Position numbers and translations under genes: made by a program
Shown here: one piece after another, positions 21,371 to 33,830 of the stretch
Numbering within the stretch: the stretch's first letter is position 1
How the letters are laid out: every line of letters begins with the position of its first letter
The notes under the pieces: generated by a model
Told to the model about the DNA's origin: nothing
Database searches by the model: none
What the model saw: the letters and a program-made list of their open reading frames with translations, nothing else
DNA from: Nageia nagi
Taxonomy: Eukaryota; Pinophyta
DNA: 64,000 bases
NCBI GenBank assembly: GCA_050084985.1
Contig: JBITNC010000001.1
Span: 105,834,001-105,898,000, forward strand
Direction of reading: 5' to 3'

Positions 21371-24300
21371 ATTAAAAGAATCAAGAGTTTTCATGTGTCA
21401 TTGGAAAGAAAAGGAATAAGGCTAGGACCATGGTTTGAAAAGTCTAGATATTTAGGAGACAAAGCCATATCCAGACTCACTAAGTTCACTTTCCTAGGAA
21501 TATGAAATGTTCTTTGATTACCCATTGACATACAAAGGGATATAGCCTTGCATCACTATCTAGGTACATTTGATGGTTGGGAAATTTATGTTAAAAGAGA
21601 AAATCATGAAATTTACTTAGATAGGGCCATGTACTTCTAAGGTTTTTATCATTATTATGATCAAGTACAAAAAATAAATTTACTATGCTTGTATTGACCT
21701 ACTAAAGCACCTAAACTTATTATTGAATGTAATTTTAATGATTGGGTTCTAGATGTTGCATCCTAAGATCCATAAAGCTTACATCCAATAATGACCTAGA
21801 TGAATTAGCTTGTGGGAGATCTGTGACATCAAAAGTTAATATATGATTTTTCTCCTTTGGTTTTACCTATACCTAGGAATAAAATAGAATTAAAAGAAAT
21901 ATCAATAATTGATTTTCTCGTATAAGTTCAAGATTCATATCCCCCTCACCTTCTAACTGTCATGCAAAGATAGTGATAATGAAAGGGTTAAAAATTCCTA
22001 AACAAGAACAATGCCAAATTGATTATTTTGGTAAATATTTCATGAATAGATATAAAGGAGATGTTTATATGCAATTACTTCAAACATCTCCTTATGCATT
22101 TATGATATATTTTCTTGATTTAGCTAAAGAAGTAAAGAAGTTCAATTAGAAATAACCATGAAATTATTTGAAACTCATGTATCAAATGCATGGTAAGTAA
22201 AAATAAATAGTTTGAAGGTTGCAATTGAAATAAAAGCATAAGAAATGTGGATGGAATAAGAATCTGAAATGAGTTTATTATAATGGTTCCATCTATATTG
22301 GCCTTATGATAAACCCAAAATTGTGATAGATTACATTGAATATGTTCATATGAAATTTATGGGTTACCCTCTTATTTTGAATTCAATTATTTATAAACAA
22401 GTATTGTTATACTTTATGCTATACTTTTCAAAGGAGGAGATTGTATATGATTACATTTCATTATTTAGTAATAGTTGTTATATGATTAATACCTTGAATT
22501 TGAAAATATGATTTGAACAAATCAATTGATATCTAAATTAAAGAAAACAAATCAAAGATGTTGGAAAAGTATACTATTCCATCATCCTTGATAATAAAAG
22601 TTTTTATGTTTTTGTAGGGAGCTTGACTTCATACTTTTCACCATGAAATTCTCTATTACTACCAATTCCATTACCTCCCATTTTGCTACATCCTACATAT
22701 ATACCTTCCTTTTTGATGATTCTTGACCTACATACTGAAGCTTCAACTTTAGACATAGAAATTAAGAAATTCATTAGGAATTTTAAACCTAAAATATAAT
22801 TCCTACCACTCATTTTAGATCCCATTCACTCCCAACCATCTATTCTAGTACAAGGTCCTATTCACCTTCGATTACGATCTCCTTACTATTACTTTTTGGA
22901 TCATGTATGATGGGTCATTTGTAAGAAAACTATGTATCAATGTCACTTAAAGGTTGTAAATCATCTTCCATTGCAAAAAAACATAAAAATAAAATAAAAA
23001 TATTATAAAAATAAAATGATATAAAAATAACAAAATTATTGAAAAACTTAAAAATAAATAAAAATTTATGTCATGTACATATGTGCATGTATTTTATATA
23101 TATTGCTTGATCTTTGCATGCCTATTAATTATTTTCATGCAAATAAAAGCTTTATATATGTTGTGTCTTTAAAACTCTTATGCAATTTTTGAAATATGCA
23201 TGTGATATTGCAAGTTGTTGATTACATTCCAAAATACAAGCATCATGAGTCATCCTCATTGCATTTCTGAACCCACCAATCAAGAGGTGTTATATCCATA
23301 TCATATTCCACCTAATCCTTAGGAATTATCTTCCCTTTACTCAATATTTTCTTCAAGCATAGTAATCTAGATGAAAAATATGTATATTGGGTCCCTTATG
23401 AGGTGATATCAAGAAAAATATCATTAATGCCTCAAACTCAAATATATATATACATACAAAAAGCCCTAAAAACTAAAAAATGTGTCAAAGATAAAAAGAA
23501 CAAGCTTTTTTTTATTATCAAATTGACCAAAGTTAAGTGTTTTAAAAAACCTAAAACCCATGAGTAATTCTAATTTTGAAAAATTATCCTTGTTTTGAAA
23601 AATAAAAGAAAGATGGGTTTAGGTATGACTAAAGATATTGAATGAACTTTTGTGTAAGATCATCATGTAACCTAATTGCTAGGATGAAAAGTAGGATGAT
23701 CAAAACATTGTATTGATAAAGCACTTCTTTATCACATGCTAGCTTTAGCATATGTTTTATGATATAGAGACATGTCATGTACCTACCATAAATAGCACAC
23801 AATATAGTAATACTGATAAGTTTTGCTTTGATAATACAACCACACTACTTTCAAAATGCATCAAACATATAAGATCAAAAAATTACTTTAATCATAATTC
23901 AATAAATCAAATTAGGCTTATTCATATGGAATAAGTTAATTTAAAACATTAACTAAAAGTTAAAAATATAAATTAAAAAAACTTGAATGCACCCTCCTTT
24001 TAGAAGGTAAGTTTTTGAATTATCCTTCGCTTACAAACTAGCAAATAATTCAAAAAGGGGTAAAATTTAGACGTCCAAAAATGACCCTTCTTTCATAAAA
24101 TGAAAAAAGTAAAAAAAATGAAAGTAAATTAAAAATTTTACTATAGTCTTCCAAACATTAGTATCTAACACTTGGACATCAATGATTCATCCCAAATGCT
24201 AGCCCAATACATGGATGTCAATGATTCTAAAGTTGGTAAGAGCAAAATAAAAATGGCATCATTTGAATCATATTGAGAAGAAAGCAAAGGATAATGGATG

Positions 24301-24849
24301 AATAATCATCTATCCCATGCTTCCCCACTTTGGATCATAGCCATGGCAAATCTAGATAGGCTTTTCTATCTAGATTTTTATCTTAAAATTAGAAACTTTG
24401 CTTGTTTTTGAGATCTATAAATAAAGCCTTTAACCATGAAGCAAAGGGACATAGTTTAAATGCAAAGTTAATTTATTAAAATACATCCAAGTTTTACTAA
24501 GTTAGATGTATTATTATTCTACATTTTATATGCTTGTTTATGTTGACTTTATGCTAATTTTATTATATGAATAAGTATGTTTGATGTATTTTCTGTTCAC
24601 ATGTGTGTAGGGTCCACAAATTTGAAGCAGCCAAACTAATTGGAGAAAGTCTTAAAAAGTTGAATAGAACCAAGAGATTTAGATTCTTCTTGTAAGTTTT
24701 AGAAGATAATCCTTAAAGCTTGTAGACACTAAAATCAGGCCTATGAAGGCCTAAACAATATTTAGTAAAAAATCACTTTTTGCAAGGCAACAAATCGGAA
24801 TGGATTCATCATTTGTAATCATTTGAGGTCTAATCAAGAGCAATAAAGA
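21371..24849. other. No gene recognised
   Basis: About 3.5 kb of AT-rich sequence. Some of it may be the 3' end of the Gypsy element or the upstream leader of the Copia fragment that follows. Short open stretches (22323-22511, 22604-22825, 23752-23934) have no recognisable signature and no partner features. Confidence 0.5.
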
Positions 24850-25560
24850 AAAATATTGGTTGCAACATGTCTTATCTTATTTGCAATAGGGTTATTTTTT
24901 TAGTATGATACATAGGAGGATAACTTGAAACTTAATCAAGATAAAATTTGGTTGATCAAATATAGTTCCTACCATTGAAAAATAGCTAGTACTTCTCCTT
25001 ATGAGAATATATTCCTAACCATAGGTAAAATGGTTGAGGATTCATAGGACTTGTGCTCTATCATGATTTTAATTTTATCACCAAGTGCTACATGCAGGCA
25101 TCTAGGTGAAAGCCTAATTTTTTAAACAAGTAAATAACCTCAACTCTACCCTCACAACACCAATGCTACTTGGTTATGATAAAATGTTGGATGTATGGGA
25201 CATATGATTTGATGAGATTGAAAATATTTCACATATATAAAATTGGTTAATAATTTAAACATGTCTTGTTGATTACTTTTGGTTAAAATTCAACATGTAT
25301 AATTGATTAATTTGAGCAAACACAACATGTATGGTTGATTAATTTTTGGCTCACAAATTTAACTTGCTTACATTGGTTAATACTTTTACCTTCTTTTGTA
25401 GCAAATGGAAGATTCTTTTTTACCAAAATACATCCTAGATGGTTCCAAATATAAAATTTGGGAACCTAGGATGAAAATGGAGCTCTAAGCATGAAAATTA
25501 TGATAAATAGTAAATGAAAATCAAGTTGCTCCAACAAATGAGAAGGTACTTGATACTTTA
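24850..25560 (+). mobile_element. Copia fragment: leader and gag start, interrupted
   Basis: This is plus-strand sequence of the same Copia family as 11490-19948. The leader part (about 24890-25180) is the reverse complement of the stretch near 16400-16660. Gag begins at 25405 (MEDSFLPKYILDGSKYKIW) and runs with stops to 25560, where the LTR of another Copia copy begins. The same gag resumes at 33532, so this copy was split by insertion of 25561-33531. The left limit is approximate. Confidence 0.8.
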
Positions 25561-26027
25561 TGAATTTAATCCTTTTTGAATAAACCCTAAACTACTAAGA
25601 TCTCATGAAGGTTCATACAACATCAATATATAAACTCAATAACATAAGACAATCTCACAAATAACATAAGATATAAGTGGTTTCTCCCTTCTTGGTAGTA
25701 TGTCTACTAACTAGGATCTTCTTATTCTAAATGACTTTCTTACAAAATATCTCCTCTCTCTTCAAACCCTAATTCTAGCTTTACAACAATTCCAATGCAA
25801 TTAGAGGAGAGGTATCTCTCAATTTATAAAGAGAAACCCACCCTTTAACCTCCCTTTAACCCAAATGTAAGGTTTAAGATGTTTCTATTTTAATCCTATT
25901 TCTAAATTTATTCTTTTTTCTATTTTTATTCCCTTAATACTTTAAGGTATCTAAAGATACTTTAAGCATTAAGTGAATTTACATTTAAAGAGAAATATAA
26001 TATAATATTACATTATAAATTCTAACA
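25561..26027 (-). mobile_element. 3' LTR of the 25.6-33.5 kb Copia element
   Basis: 467 bp, aligning along its length with 33077-33531. The adjacent inner sequence on the minus strand is AAGGTGGAG directly before TGTTAG, a typical polypurine tract at about 26028-26036. Confidence 0.9.
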
Positions 26028-27300
26028 CTCCACCTTAATGTAATATGAGAATAGAGCTAAGAGAAGGAAGAGAGAGAGAGAGAGTTATCCAAAAAGATAT
26101 AAATGGAGATGAGAACTTTTACATCATTGAGAAATAAATAATATCTTATTTTGAGACTCATTACAACACTATTTGACAAAATGGTTTACAATTCAATCAT
26201 TAACCATAATTGATTTCACTATAAGTATAGTCAATCAACACTGAGTTCATATGTGAGCCTCCATGAGCTATATAAAGTAATCTACATTTCAAGATGAAAT
26301 TTGCAACCAATAAGAAGCTCATAAACATGACTAGTTAGATGCATTATATAAATATTTATATCAATCATAAGATAAATGAACTAAGTAATGCCATCCATAA
26401 ACTAATCAATTGTGCACTATAAGTCATCACAAAGATGCTAAGCCAATACTTATAGTCATCTGCTATATATTAAAAATATGTGTTGATCAAATAAGAGCAT
26501 ATGCATATATAACAAATTCACATATGGATTACCAAATAGTGCCAACAAACACATACTAATTCTTCACATAATGATAACAAAAAAATGTACCATGAATTGC
26601 TCATAGAGAACGAACTAACCATAGATGTGTACATTTAGATCAACACTATATAGTAAAAAATCCTCCTAGGTATGAATTTATCATTATATACATGAATTCA
26701 TAAATATGAATTCAGACTTCACTCCCCCTTAAGGAGAACTTCACTACCATAAGAAATTGTCAAAGTGAGCACACAAAGTTTCGTAACATAGGTAGTGAAT
26801 AAATTAGGAGAGACAAATTCAAATGAATAAAACTACAATTGTTGCATTAAGAACTTTTTTGGTGATACAATGTGCTTGGATTTGTGATACACTATAAGTC
26901 ATACTTATAGTTACCAATAGAGGAATGTATAAAGAAAAGAGACAAACCAAATAAAAGTTGAACAACTTTATTAATAAGGAAGAAATGATAATGGATTCAA
27001 TAAGAATTCAACATTTAATTCTCTTTTAAAGGTAACTTTGCCAACCCAATAGGCCCCCTAAGCTTACAAAACTAAGCTTTAGGAAGGGGCTTAGTGAATA
27101 GATCAATAGAGTTTAGGATAAATGGACAATACTGCAAGTTTAGAAGGCCATCCAAGACCTTCTCTTTTATGAAGTGAGCTTGGATTTTTATGTGCTTTAT
27201 TCTCTAATGGAAAATAAGATTTTTTGCCAAAGCAATATCTGATTGATTATTTAAAAAACTTTGAGATCAAAGAACTTGCTCATACCCAACTTCTTTCATA
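26028..27300 (-). other. 3' noncoding part of the Copia element
   Basis: Lies between the RNase H remnant and the 3' LTR. It has no recognisable coding sequence. A short (GA)n run sits near 26068-26083. Around 26710-26760 and 27020-27090 it resembles the 3' end of the nested Copia copy near 11560-11660. Confidence 0.6.
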
Positions 27301-30300
27301 ACATGCCTCAACTAGATGGCTTCTTGGGTTGCAAGTGACATTGCACAATATTCAACCTCAATGGTGGAGAGTCTAATAGTAGGCTACTTCTTGGAATCCC
27401 AAGATATAGCACCTAAACTAAGACTAAACACATAAGAAAAGGTTGATTTTTTTATCATCTCTATCTCCCCCATAATCAGAATCTAAGAATCTTAAGAGAA
27501 CAAATGAGGGCAACTTGTCATATTTGAGAGTAAGATCTTTAGTGTCTACAACATACCTTAAAATTTGCTTAATATCATTGAAATGCTCAACATATGGATT
27601 TTGCATAAAGTGAGCCATCAAATTCATGAAAAAGGTAATATCTAGCTTAGATATAGTCAAATAAAGAAGACTACTAATAAGTTGCCTATAAGTTGTAGCA
27701 TCTGCCAACTAAGAATTGGAACTAAGAGGCACAATGATTTCAAGAGAGACAGGGATTGCAACATGCTTGCACTCTTCCATTACAAATTTTTGCAAGATAT
27801 TTGATATATACTTAGATTGATAGAGGTAAGTATAATCTTGATATTGGTACACTTGCATACCAAGGTAGTAGTGCAATAGACCAAGGTTTGTCATTTTGAA
27901 GGTTGCTTTAAGTTTGGAGATGCACTCTTAGATGAGGACTATATTGTTCCCTATAATCAACTTAAAAAGAATCAAGATTAAATCTTGTCCTTCGTTGAGA
28001 ACATAAAGATATATATTAGAGAAGCATTTAGAGAAACTAATGTCCTCAAAGAATCCTAAAATCTTATGGTATCAAACCTTAGGTCCTTTCTTAAGTCCAT
28101 ACAAAGACTTCTTGAACTTGTAAACAAAAGATATTTTACCTTACACAACAAATCCTTTTGGTTGATTCATGTAGATTTTCACATCTAAATCACTATTTAG
28201 AAAAGCACTCTTGACATTAAGTTGAAAAACTTTTTATCTTTGAGTTATAGAAAGAACAAGAATTACCCTAATAGTAGGCATCTTTGCCAATGGAGCAAAG
28301 GTTTTCTCATAATCAACTCCATATTTTTGAGTAAAACTTTTGCCTACTAACCTTGCTTTGTATTTCTTAATTTCTCTAACTAAATTATATTTGACCTTAT
28401 GAACCCATTTGTTACCAATAACATTGCATTCATTAGGATAAGGAACCAAATCCCAAGTTTGATTCTTTATTAGAGCCTCATACTCCACTTTCAGGGAATT
28501 CATCCAACATTTCTACTTGGAATCTTCTTTGAATGATGAGGGCTCATTCTTATCATCGATTTTGGTAAATAAAGATTTATTTGGTGTCATACTCCTTATT
28601 ATCCTTTATGTTGGGGAGTTTTGTTCCTTAAGTGACAAATCTATACTGACATCCATTTAGATAGGTGCAATAGAAGAATCATCATCTTTATCTAGGTTTT
28701 CACAAGAAGCAAATTCTTCAAGAAGTTCATTGAACTTAACATCTCTTCAAATAAAAATTGCTCTAATAAAAGGTTGATATAGCCTATAGCCTCTATGTTG
28801 ATTATCATAACCAACAAAGATACACTTTTCGGATCTCTTATCCATATTCTTCCTTTTCTCAAGAACAACAAAGGCATAAGCATCACAACCAAAGACCCTA
28901 AAGTGAGAGATGTTAGGTTTCTTTCCTGTCCATGTGTCATATTAAGTTTTTTCTTCAATTACTTTCATAGGAAACCTATTTAAGATGTAGATTGTAGTAT
29001 TTATAGCTTCATCCTATAAGAAGCTAGGAATATCACCCAACATACATCTAACCATTTTTTGAATAGTTCTATTCTTCCTTTCGACTACACTATTTTGCTA
29101 AGGAGTGTAAAGGATTGTAAACTACCTCTTGATTCCATACTTGGTACAATAATCATTGAATTCATTTCTACTATACTCACTTCATAATTAGATCTTAACA
29201 TCTTGATTTTGAATCCAGACTAATTTTCTACCAAAGCTTTAAAATATTTAAACCTATCAAAGGTTTTATCCTTGTGCTCTAAAAGATAACCAAATGTCAT
29301 CCTACTGAAATCATTAATAAAGGTCAAAACATAAGATGCTCATGCTAGATACTTAAATGGAAATGGACCCATCAAATCTGAATGCACAAGATAAAAAAGT
29401 TGAGTTGCTCTAATTACTTTATCCTTAGCAAATTTTTGGCAATTCATTTTACCTAGAATGCACTTCTCACAAATATCAATTATAGGTGATATTGTATGCA
29501 AACCTTCCACAAGTTCATGATCTTTCATAACGTAAATGTTATTATGGTTAAGGTCACCTAAATGATGGTGCCAAAGATTACTTCTAGATCAAATATTACT
29601 TTCAAGGCACATCTTTGTTAACTATTGATCCATAATGTAAAGATTATTTTTCACTGATCCTTTCACCAAAGTGGTAAGACCCTTTTTCATGTACATAGAG
29701 TGTGAGGTAAACTCAAAAGAGTAACCTTTCTTTGCAACTTGAAATATGGAAAGAAGATTCATAGTGAGTTTAGGCATATAAAGCACATTCTTAAGAATCC
29801 TTTCTTGCAAGCACACACTTCCAATACCTTGAACTTTAAAGATTGAATTATCACCTATCACAACTGCATCTTTTTTATACTTATGAAAGTTTTCAAACTT
29901 ATCATTTTCAAAACACATGTGATTAGTGCATCCAAAATCAACAATCCAACCATGGGAAAAAATATGAGACATAGAGTAAAAAGTAACAACATAACCATAA
30001 TATTTGTTCTTCTTCTTGTTATTATAATTGTTTGATTTTTTAGATCCTTTCCCACCTTGACCTTTCTTTTCCTTGAATCAATCAACCTCCTTATGGCTAT
30101 AAATACCATAGAAATTGCAATTTCCATCTTACTTTTTCTTATGGTAATCAACTTCCATATGACAATAGATGTTACAAAAATTACAATTTTTATCAAATTT
30201 GTCTTTGGTTATCTTAGACTTATCTTGATAAAAAATTTTCCTATTTCCACCATTCTTGAAGTTCGTCTTAAGAGCATGAGAACTATTATTTTGATTATGA

Positions 30301-30952
30301 TCCTTCTTTTTGAAGTGAGGTTTCATGGGTCCTAGTGCCATAGAGGATTCCTCAAGAGTGGTGAGCAAAGCTTTATTGTTAAGTGTTTCCTCATGTTTTA
30401 ACAAATGCCTAGATAGAATTTTTAAGGAGACCACTTCTTTTTCATCATCAAGCTTAGTTTCAATAACAATCATAAAATGGTTAAACTTAGAAGAAAGGCT
30501 TTGAAGGATGATGAAAGTCAAAAACTCATCATTGATCCAATTGCAACAACATCCCACAAGCTGAGTCCTAATATCAATGACCTTATTTAGATATATTGCC
30601 ACACTTTTTGTATCTTCTTGATGAGATTGCAATAACTTTTGAAGAATGGTAAACCTCCTATAGGCTTTAGTGCCAAGATAAAAACTCTTTAGTTTATCTC
30701 AAGTTCCTTTGCAGAATTTGAAGAAGATATCATGAGAAGGATCTCATCTGAAACTACACAAAAGACCATAGAAGTTGTCAAATCATTCTTTATGTTGTAA
30801 GCTTCAAGTTATTTCTCCCCAAATGGAGAAACTTGGTTTTCATTGAAAATCATCCAAAGTTTTCATGCTTGCAATTTTGCTTTCATTCTAGGTTCCTAAA
30901 TGCCAAAGTTGAAACCATCCAAGATATGCTTGGGTGCAAATGAGTGTCCCAT
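27300..30952 (-). pseudogene. Copia polyprotein, broken (gag, PR, INT, RT, RH)
   Basis: Gag starts at about 30952 (MGHSFAPKHILDGFNFG) and is recognisable to about 30130 (TQLVGCCCNWINDEFLTF). Its zinc knuckle region reads NCNFCNIYCHMEVDYHKKK, with the last Cys replaced. Protease: 29622-29972 (IVDFGCTNHMC; catalytic D kept but DSG changed to DFG). Pre-integrase zinc region: about 29340-29528 (EGLHTIS, ICEKCILGK). Integrase remnants: about 28690-29340. RT start: 28234-28503 (NKWVHKVKYN, KARLVGKSFTQKYGVDYEKT). RT palm and RNase H remnants: 27424-27894 (LLHYYLGMQVYQYQ, KQILRYVVDTKDLTLKYDKL). Multiple stops and frame changes; not functional. Same family as 11900-16234. Confidence 0.85.
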
Positions 30953-31639
30953 TGCTACAAAATAGTATAAAGGAGATAAATAATGTAAGCATATATATTG
31001 AATTTAAAAAAAAAATCATCATGCAAATACATGTATGAACTAATCAACAAATCAAATGTTGAACTAATAACAAGAATAATAACCATACATCCAACATCTT
31101 CATCACCAAGGATAATTGTAAAGAGTTGAGGCTTGCTTTCTTATCTTAAAATTAGGCCTTCACTTGGATGCCTACAAGGAGCCCAAGTCTTACCAATTCT
31201 CAACCAGTTCCCCTTGGGAAACAATATACTCTTATAAGAATAAGTACTATGATGTATATTGGATTGGCTAAATTAATTATCTTAATTAAGTTTTTAGTTT
31301 TCCTCTTAGGTTATCAAGATAATCCTTGAATGGATGGGTATACATGTGTTATCACTACACATATGCCTATCGACCTATATGGAGTTAAATCTAGATCAAT
31401 AGAGGACTCAGGGGCAATTCAAAAGTACAAATTTTTTACCACTCAGGTCATCAAATTAAAAGGCTATAATCTACCTTATCCTCACCTCATGGCTCCCCAA
31501 ATAAGTCATATTGTAGAATAATCATGTAGATGTGTTCATTTTAAGGAAAGCAATTTTTCAATGTTTAAGTACTTTATGTATAAATTAAAGTGAAAAATAA
31601 AACAAATGCTTTAAATGTAAAAAATTCATCCACACTTTT

Positions 31640-32050
31640 TACCATAGGTATGAGCTAAATATTCTAATGGGTTTTATTAACAACCCTTAATGAACCTTTT
31701 ATTACAATGTGTTCATTTAACTTTAAGAAACCATATTAATTTAAGTAACAACATTCGAATATTAAGAGTCCAATGGGTATTGTTAAAAACTCCTAATGGA
31801 TCTCTTTTAACAAAGGTTCATTAATTTAAGTACCCACATTAATTTAAGTAACAACATTCAAACCCTAAGAGTCCAATGGGTATTGTTAAAAAACACCTAT
31901 TGGATCTCTTTTAACAAAGGCTCATTGATTTAAGTACCCACATTAATTTAAGTAACAACATTCGAACCCTAAGAGTCCAATGGGTATTGTTAAAAAATTC
32001 CTAATGGATCTCTATACAAAAAGGTTCATTAAATTCTCTCCCTTGTTACT
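31640..32050. repeat. Tandem repeat of about 104 bp, three clear units plus a diverged one
   Basis: Units containing TTAAGTAACAACATTC start near 31741, 31844 and 31948. Each continues with AAGAGTCCAATGGGTATTG and ends with a 'GGATCTC...' block. A weaker unit precedes at about 31640. The repeat lies in the leader of the Copia element. Confidence 0.8.
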
Positions 32051-32559
32051 TAAAAATAAATAATTCTGTTAGCCATCCACATGTGCAATAAGTATGATTT
32101 AGGAAAAAAAATTAAATTATACATTTAAAGTTATTTCTCTTTGAAAAAAAAACCCAAACACAGGTTTGCATGCATAACTAATATGAACATTAAAAAAATT
32201 AATTCATGCTAACAATGAATCCTTGTATGTGATAAATGTATTCATCCACATTAATCTAAGCTTTCATTAACTCATGCAAGATTAAAAAAGTTATTAAGTG
32301 CTTCAATTAAGTTTGTAAAATAGCACTTAAATAAATTAGTAATTTAGTAAGTTGTATATATATAAATTGTAATGTTTTAAAAAACTTGCAATATTGTTTG
32401 TTGAAGCAAGGGAGGGCATGAATGGATGACTAGACTTTTTATTTGTTTTTTTTTTTTTTTTTAATATATTGTAATAAAGAAACCAATTAATTTATAATAA
32501 CAAAATTTTTAATTTTTGAATCTGTATATGTCTTTTTTTAAATATAATACCATGTATGC

Positions 32560-32715
32560 ATGCAATAATGCATGTTTTTTTTTTTTTTAAATTCATGCAT
32601 GCAATAATGCATGCTTTTTTATTTTTTTCTTTAATGCATAGATTTGTTCTTTTTTTCATGCATACAATAATGCATGCTTTTTATTTTTTTTCATGCATGC
32701 AATAATGTATATTTT
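32560..32715. repeat. Clustered CATGCATGCA palindromes separated by T-runs
   Basis: The core CATGCAATAATGCATG-like unit occurs about four times with poly-T between. Each is self-complementary through ATGCAT. CATGCA is the RY element known from plant promoters, but here it sits in an element leader, so a regulatory role is only a possibility. Confidence 0.6.
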
Positions 32716-33055
32716 TTTTTTAACAAACAAACCAATATTGTAAAAAAAATGTAATAACAACATTATGGGAAAAAATTGCAAAACTTGCAAATTTAGCTAC
32801 ATATTAAGCAATTTATTAAAAATTGCAACTAACAAATTATTGTTAGTAGATAATAATATATAGCAATTGAACTAACATGTTAGTAACATAAAAAATAAAT
32901 TTTTCTAAACTTAAGCTCATCACAATAATTAATGATAAGAGAAAATTTTGACAAGAAGAGGTAGAAGATTATACCTTCAAACCTTTTTACCTAAACAAAG
33001 TAGATGCAAAAGGTGAAGGAATAACCCTCAAAGACATTGATGAGAAGCCTCCAAT

Positions 33056-33073
33056 AACCACTCTAATACCACT
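33056..33073 (-). promoter_or_regulatory. Primer-binding site of the 25.6-33.5 kb Copia element
   Basis: On the minus strand this reads TGGTATTAGAGTGG a few bases inside the LTR at 33077. It differs from the canonical TGGTATCAGAGC mainly by a C-to-T change. Confidence 0.75.
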
Positions 33074-33076
33074 TGA

Positions 33077-33531
33077 TGAATTTAATCCTTTCTAAATAAA
33101 CTCTAAACTACTAAGATCTCATGGAGGTTCATACAACATCAATACAAAAACTCAATAACATAAGGCAATCCTATAAATAACACAATATATAAGTGCTTCC
33201 TTGCTCCTTGAGAGTACATCCACTAACTAAGATATTCTTATTCTAAATGACTTTCTTACAGAATATCTCCTCTCTCTTCAAACCTTAATCCTAGCTTTAC
33301 AACAATTCCAATACAATGAGAGGAGGGGAACCTCTCAATTTATAAGGACAAACCCACCCTTTAACCTAAGGCTAAGGTTAAATATGTTTCTATTTAATCT
33401 TATTTCTAAATTTATTTCTCTTTCTATTTTTATTCCCTTAATGTTTTAAGGTATCTAAATATACTTTAAGCATTAAGTGAATTTACATTTAAAGAGAAAT
33501 ATAATACAATATTACATTATAAATTCTAACA
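33077..33531 (-). mobile_element. 5' LTR of the 25.6-33.5 kb Copia element
   Basis: 455 bp, matching 25561-26027 with small indels. Ends are TGAATTTAAT and TAACA. It abuts resumed gag sequence of the older copy at 33532. Confidence 0.9.
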
Positions 33532-33830
33532 ATACTTACAACACAAAGAATGAGTTGGCAATCTCTATAATCTTTCATGCAGTTTCACATAAAGTCCTTC
33601 TCATGATCTCTTGTATAAAATATGCAAATTAAGATTGGGATAGGATAAAGAAAATCTACCTTGACATCAAATTCTCTAGAATGTTCATCATCCTCCAAAA
33701 ATTGCTACAATCATGTTAAGAAGAAAATGAAAGTGTTGCAATATACTTGAATAAGATTATTGATCTTAAGACCCAACTTATTAGGTGTGGTTACAATTGG
33801 ATCAACAAAAAAATAAATTTGAAATTTACA
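33532..33830 (+). mobile_element. Copia gag fragment, resumed after the insertion
   Basis: This carries on from 25560: NTKNELAISIIFHAVSHKVL, then EENESVAIYLNKIIDLKTQL and YNWIN. It matches the gag of the other two copies (for example KVIDIRTQLVGCCCNWIND near 30530). Similarity stops at about 33820, where PPR-like sequence begins. Confidence 0.8.

Larger units (their letters stand above)
30953..33055 (-). other. Copia leader with internal repeats
   Basis: 2.1-kb leader between primer site and gag; no gene seen. It contains a tandem repeat of about 104 bp (31640-32050), AT-rich sequence, and a cluster of CATGCATGCA palindromes between T-runs (32560-32715). Confidence 0.6.
25561..33531 (-). mobile_element. 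Copia element, full-length but degraded, inserted in a copy of its own family
   Basis: LTRs 25561-26027 and 33077-33531 begin TGAATTTAAT and end TCTAACA on the plus strand. The minus-strand order is 5' LTR 33077-33531, primer site, 2.1-kb leader, gag from about 30952, PR, INT, RT, RH to about 27300, a further noncoding stretch, polypurine tract, 3' LTR 25561-26027. The flanks are the two halves of one gag: ATACT lies at 33532-33536 on the right and at 25553-25557 on the left, the latter three bases (TTA) away from the LTR. I read this as the target duplication with a small irregularity. Confidence 0.9.

Noticed and set aside
30057-30335. Plus-strand hydrophobic open frame of 92 residues
   Set aside because: It is the antisense of the Lys/Asn-rich gag C-terminus of the Copia element.
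31640-32050. Tandem 104-bp repeats as a CRISPR array
   Set aside because: Plant nuclear context, contiguous units without unique spacers.
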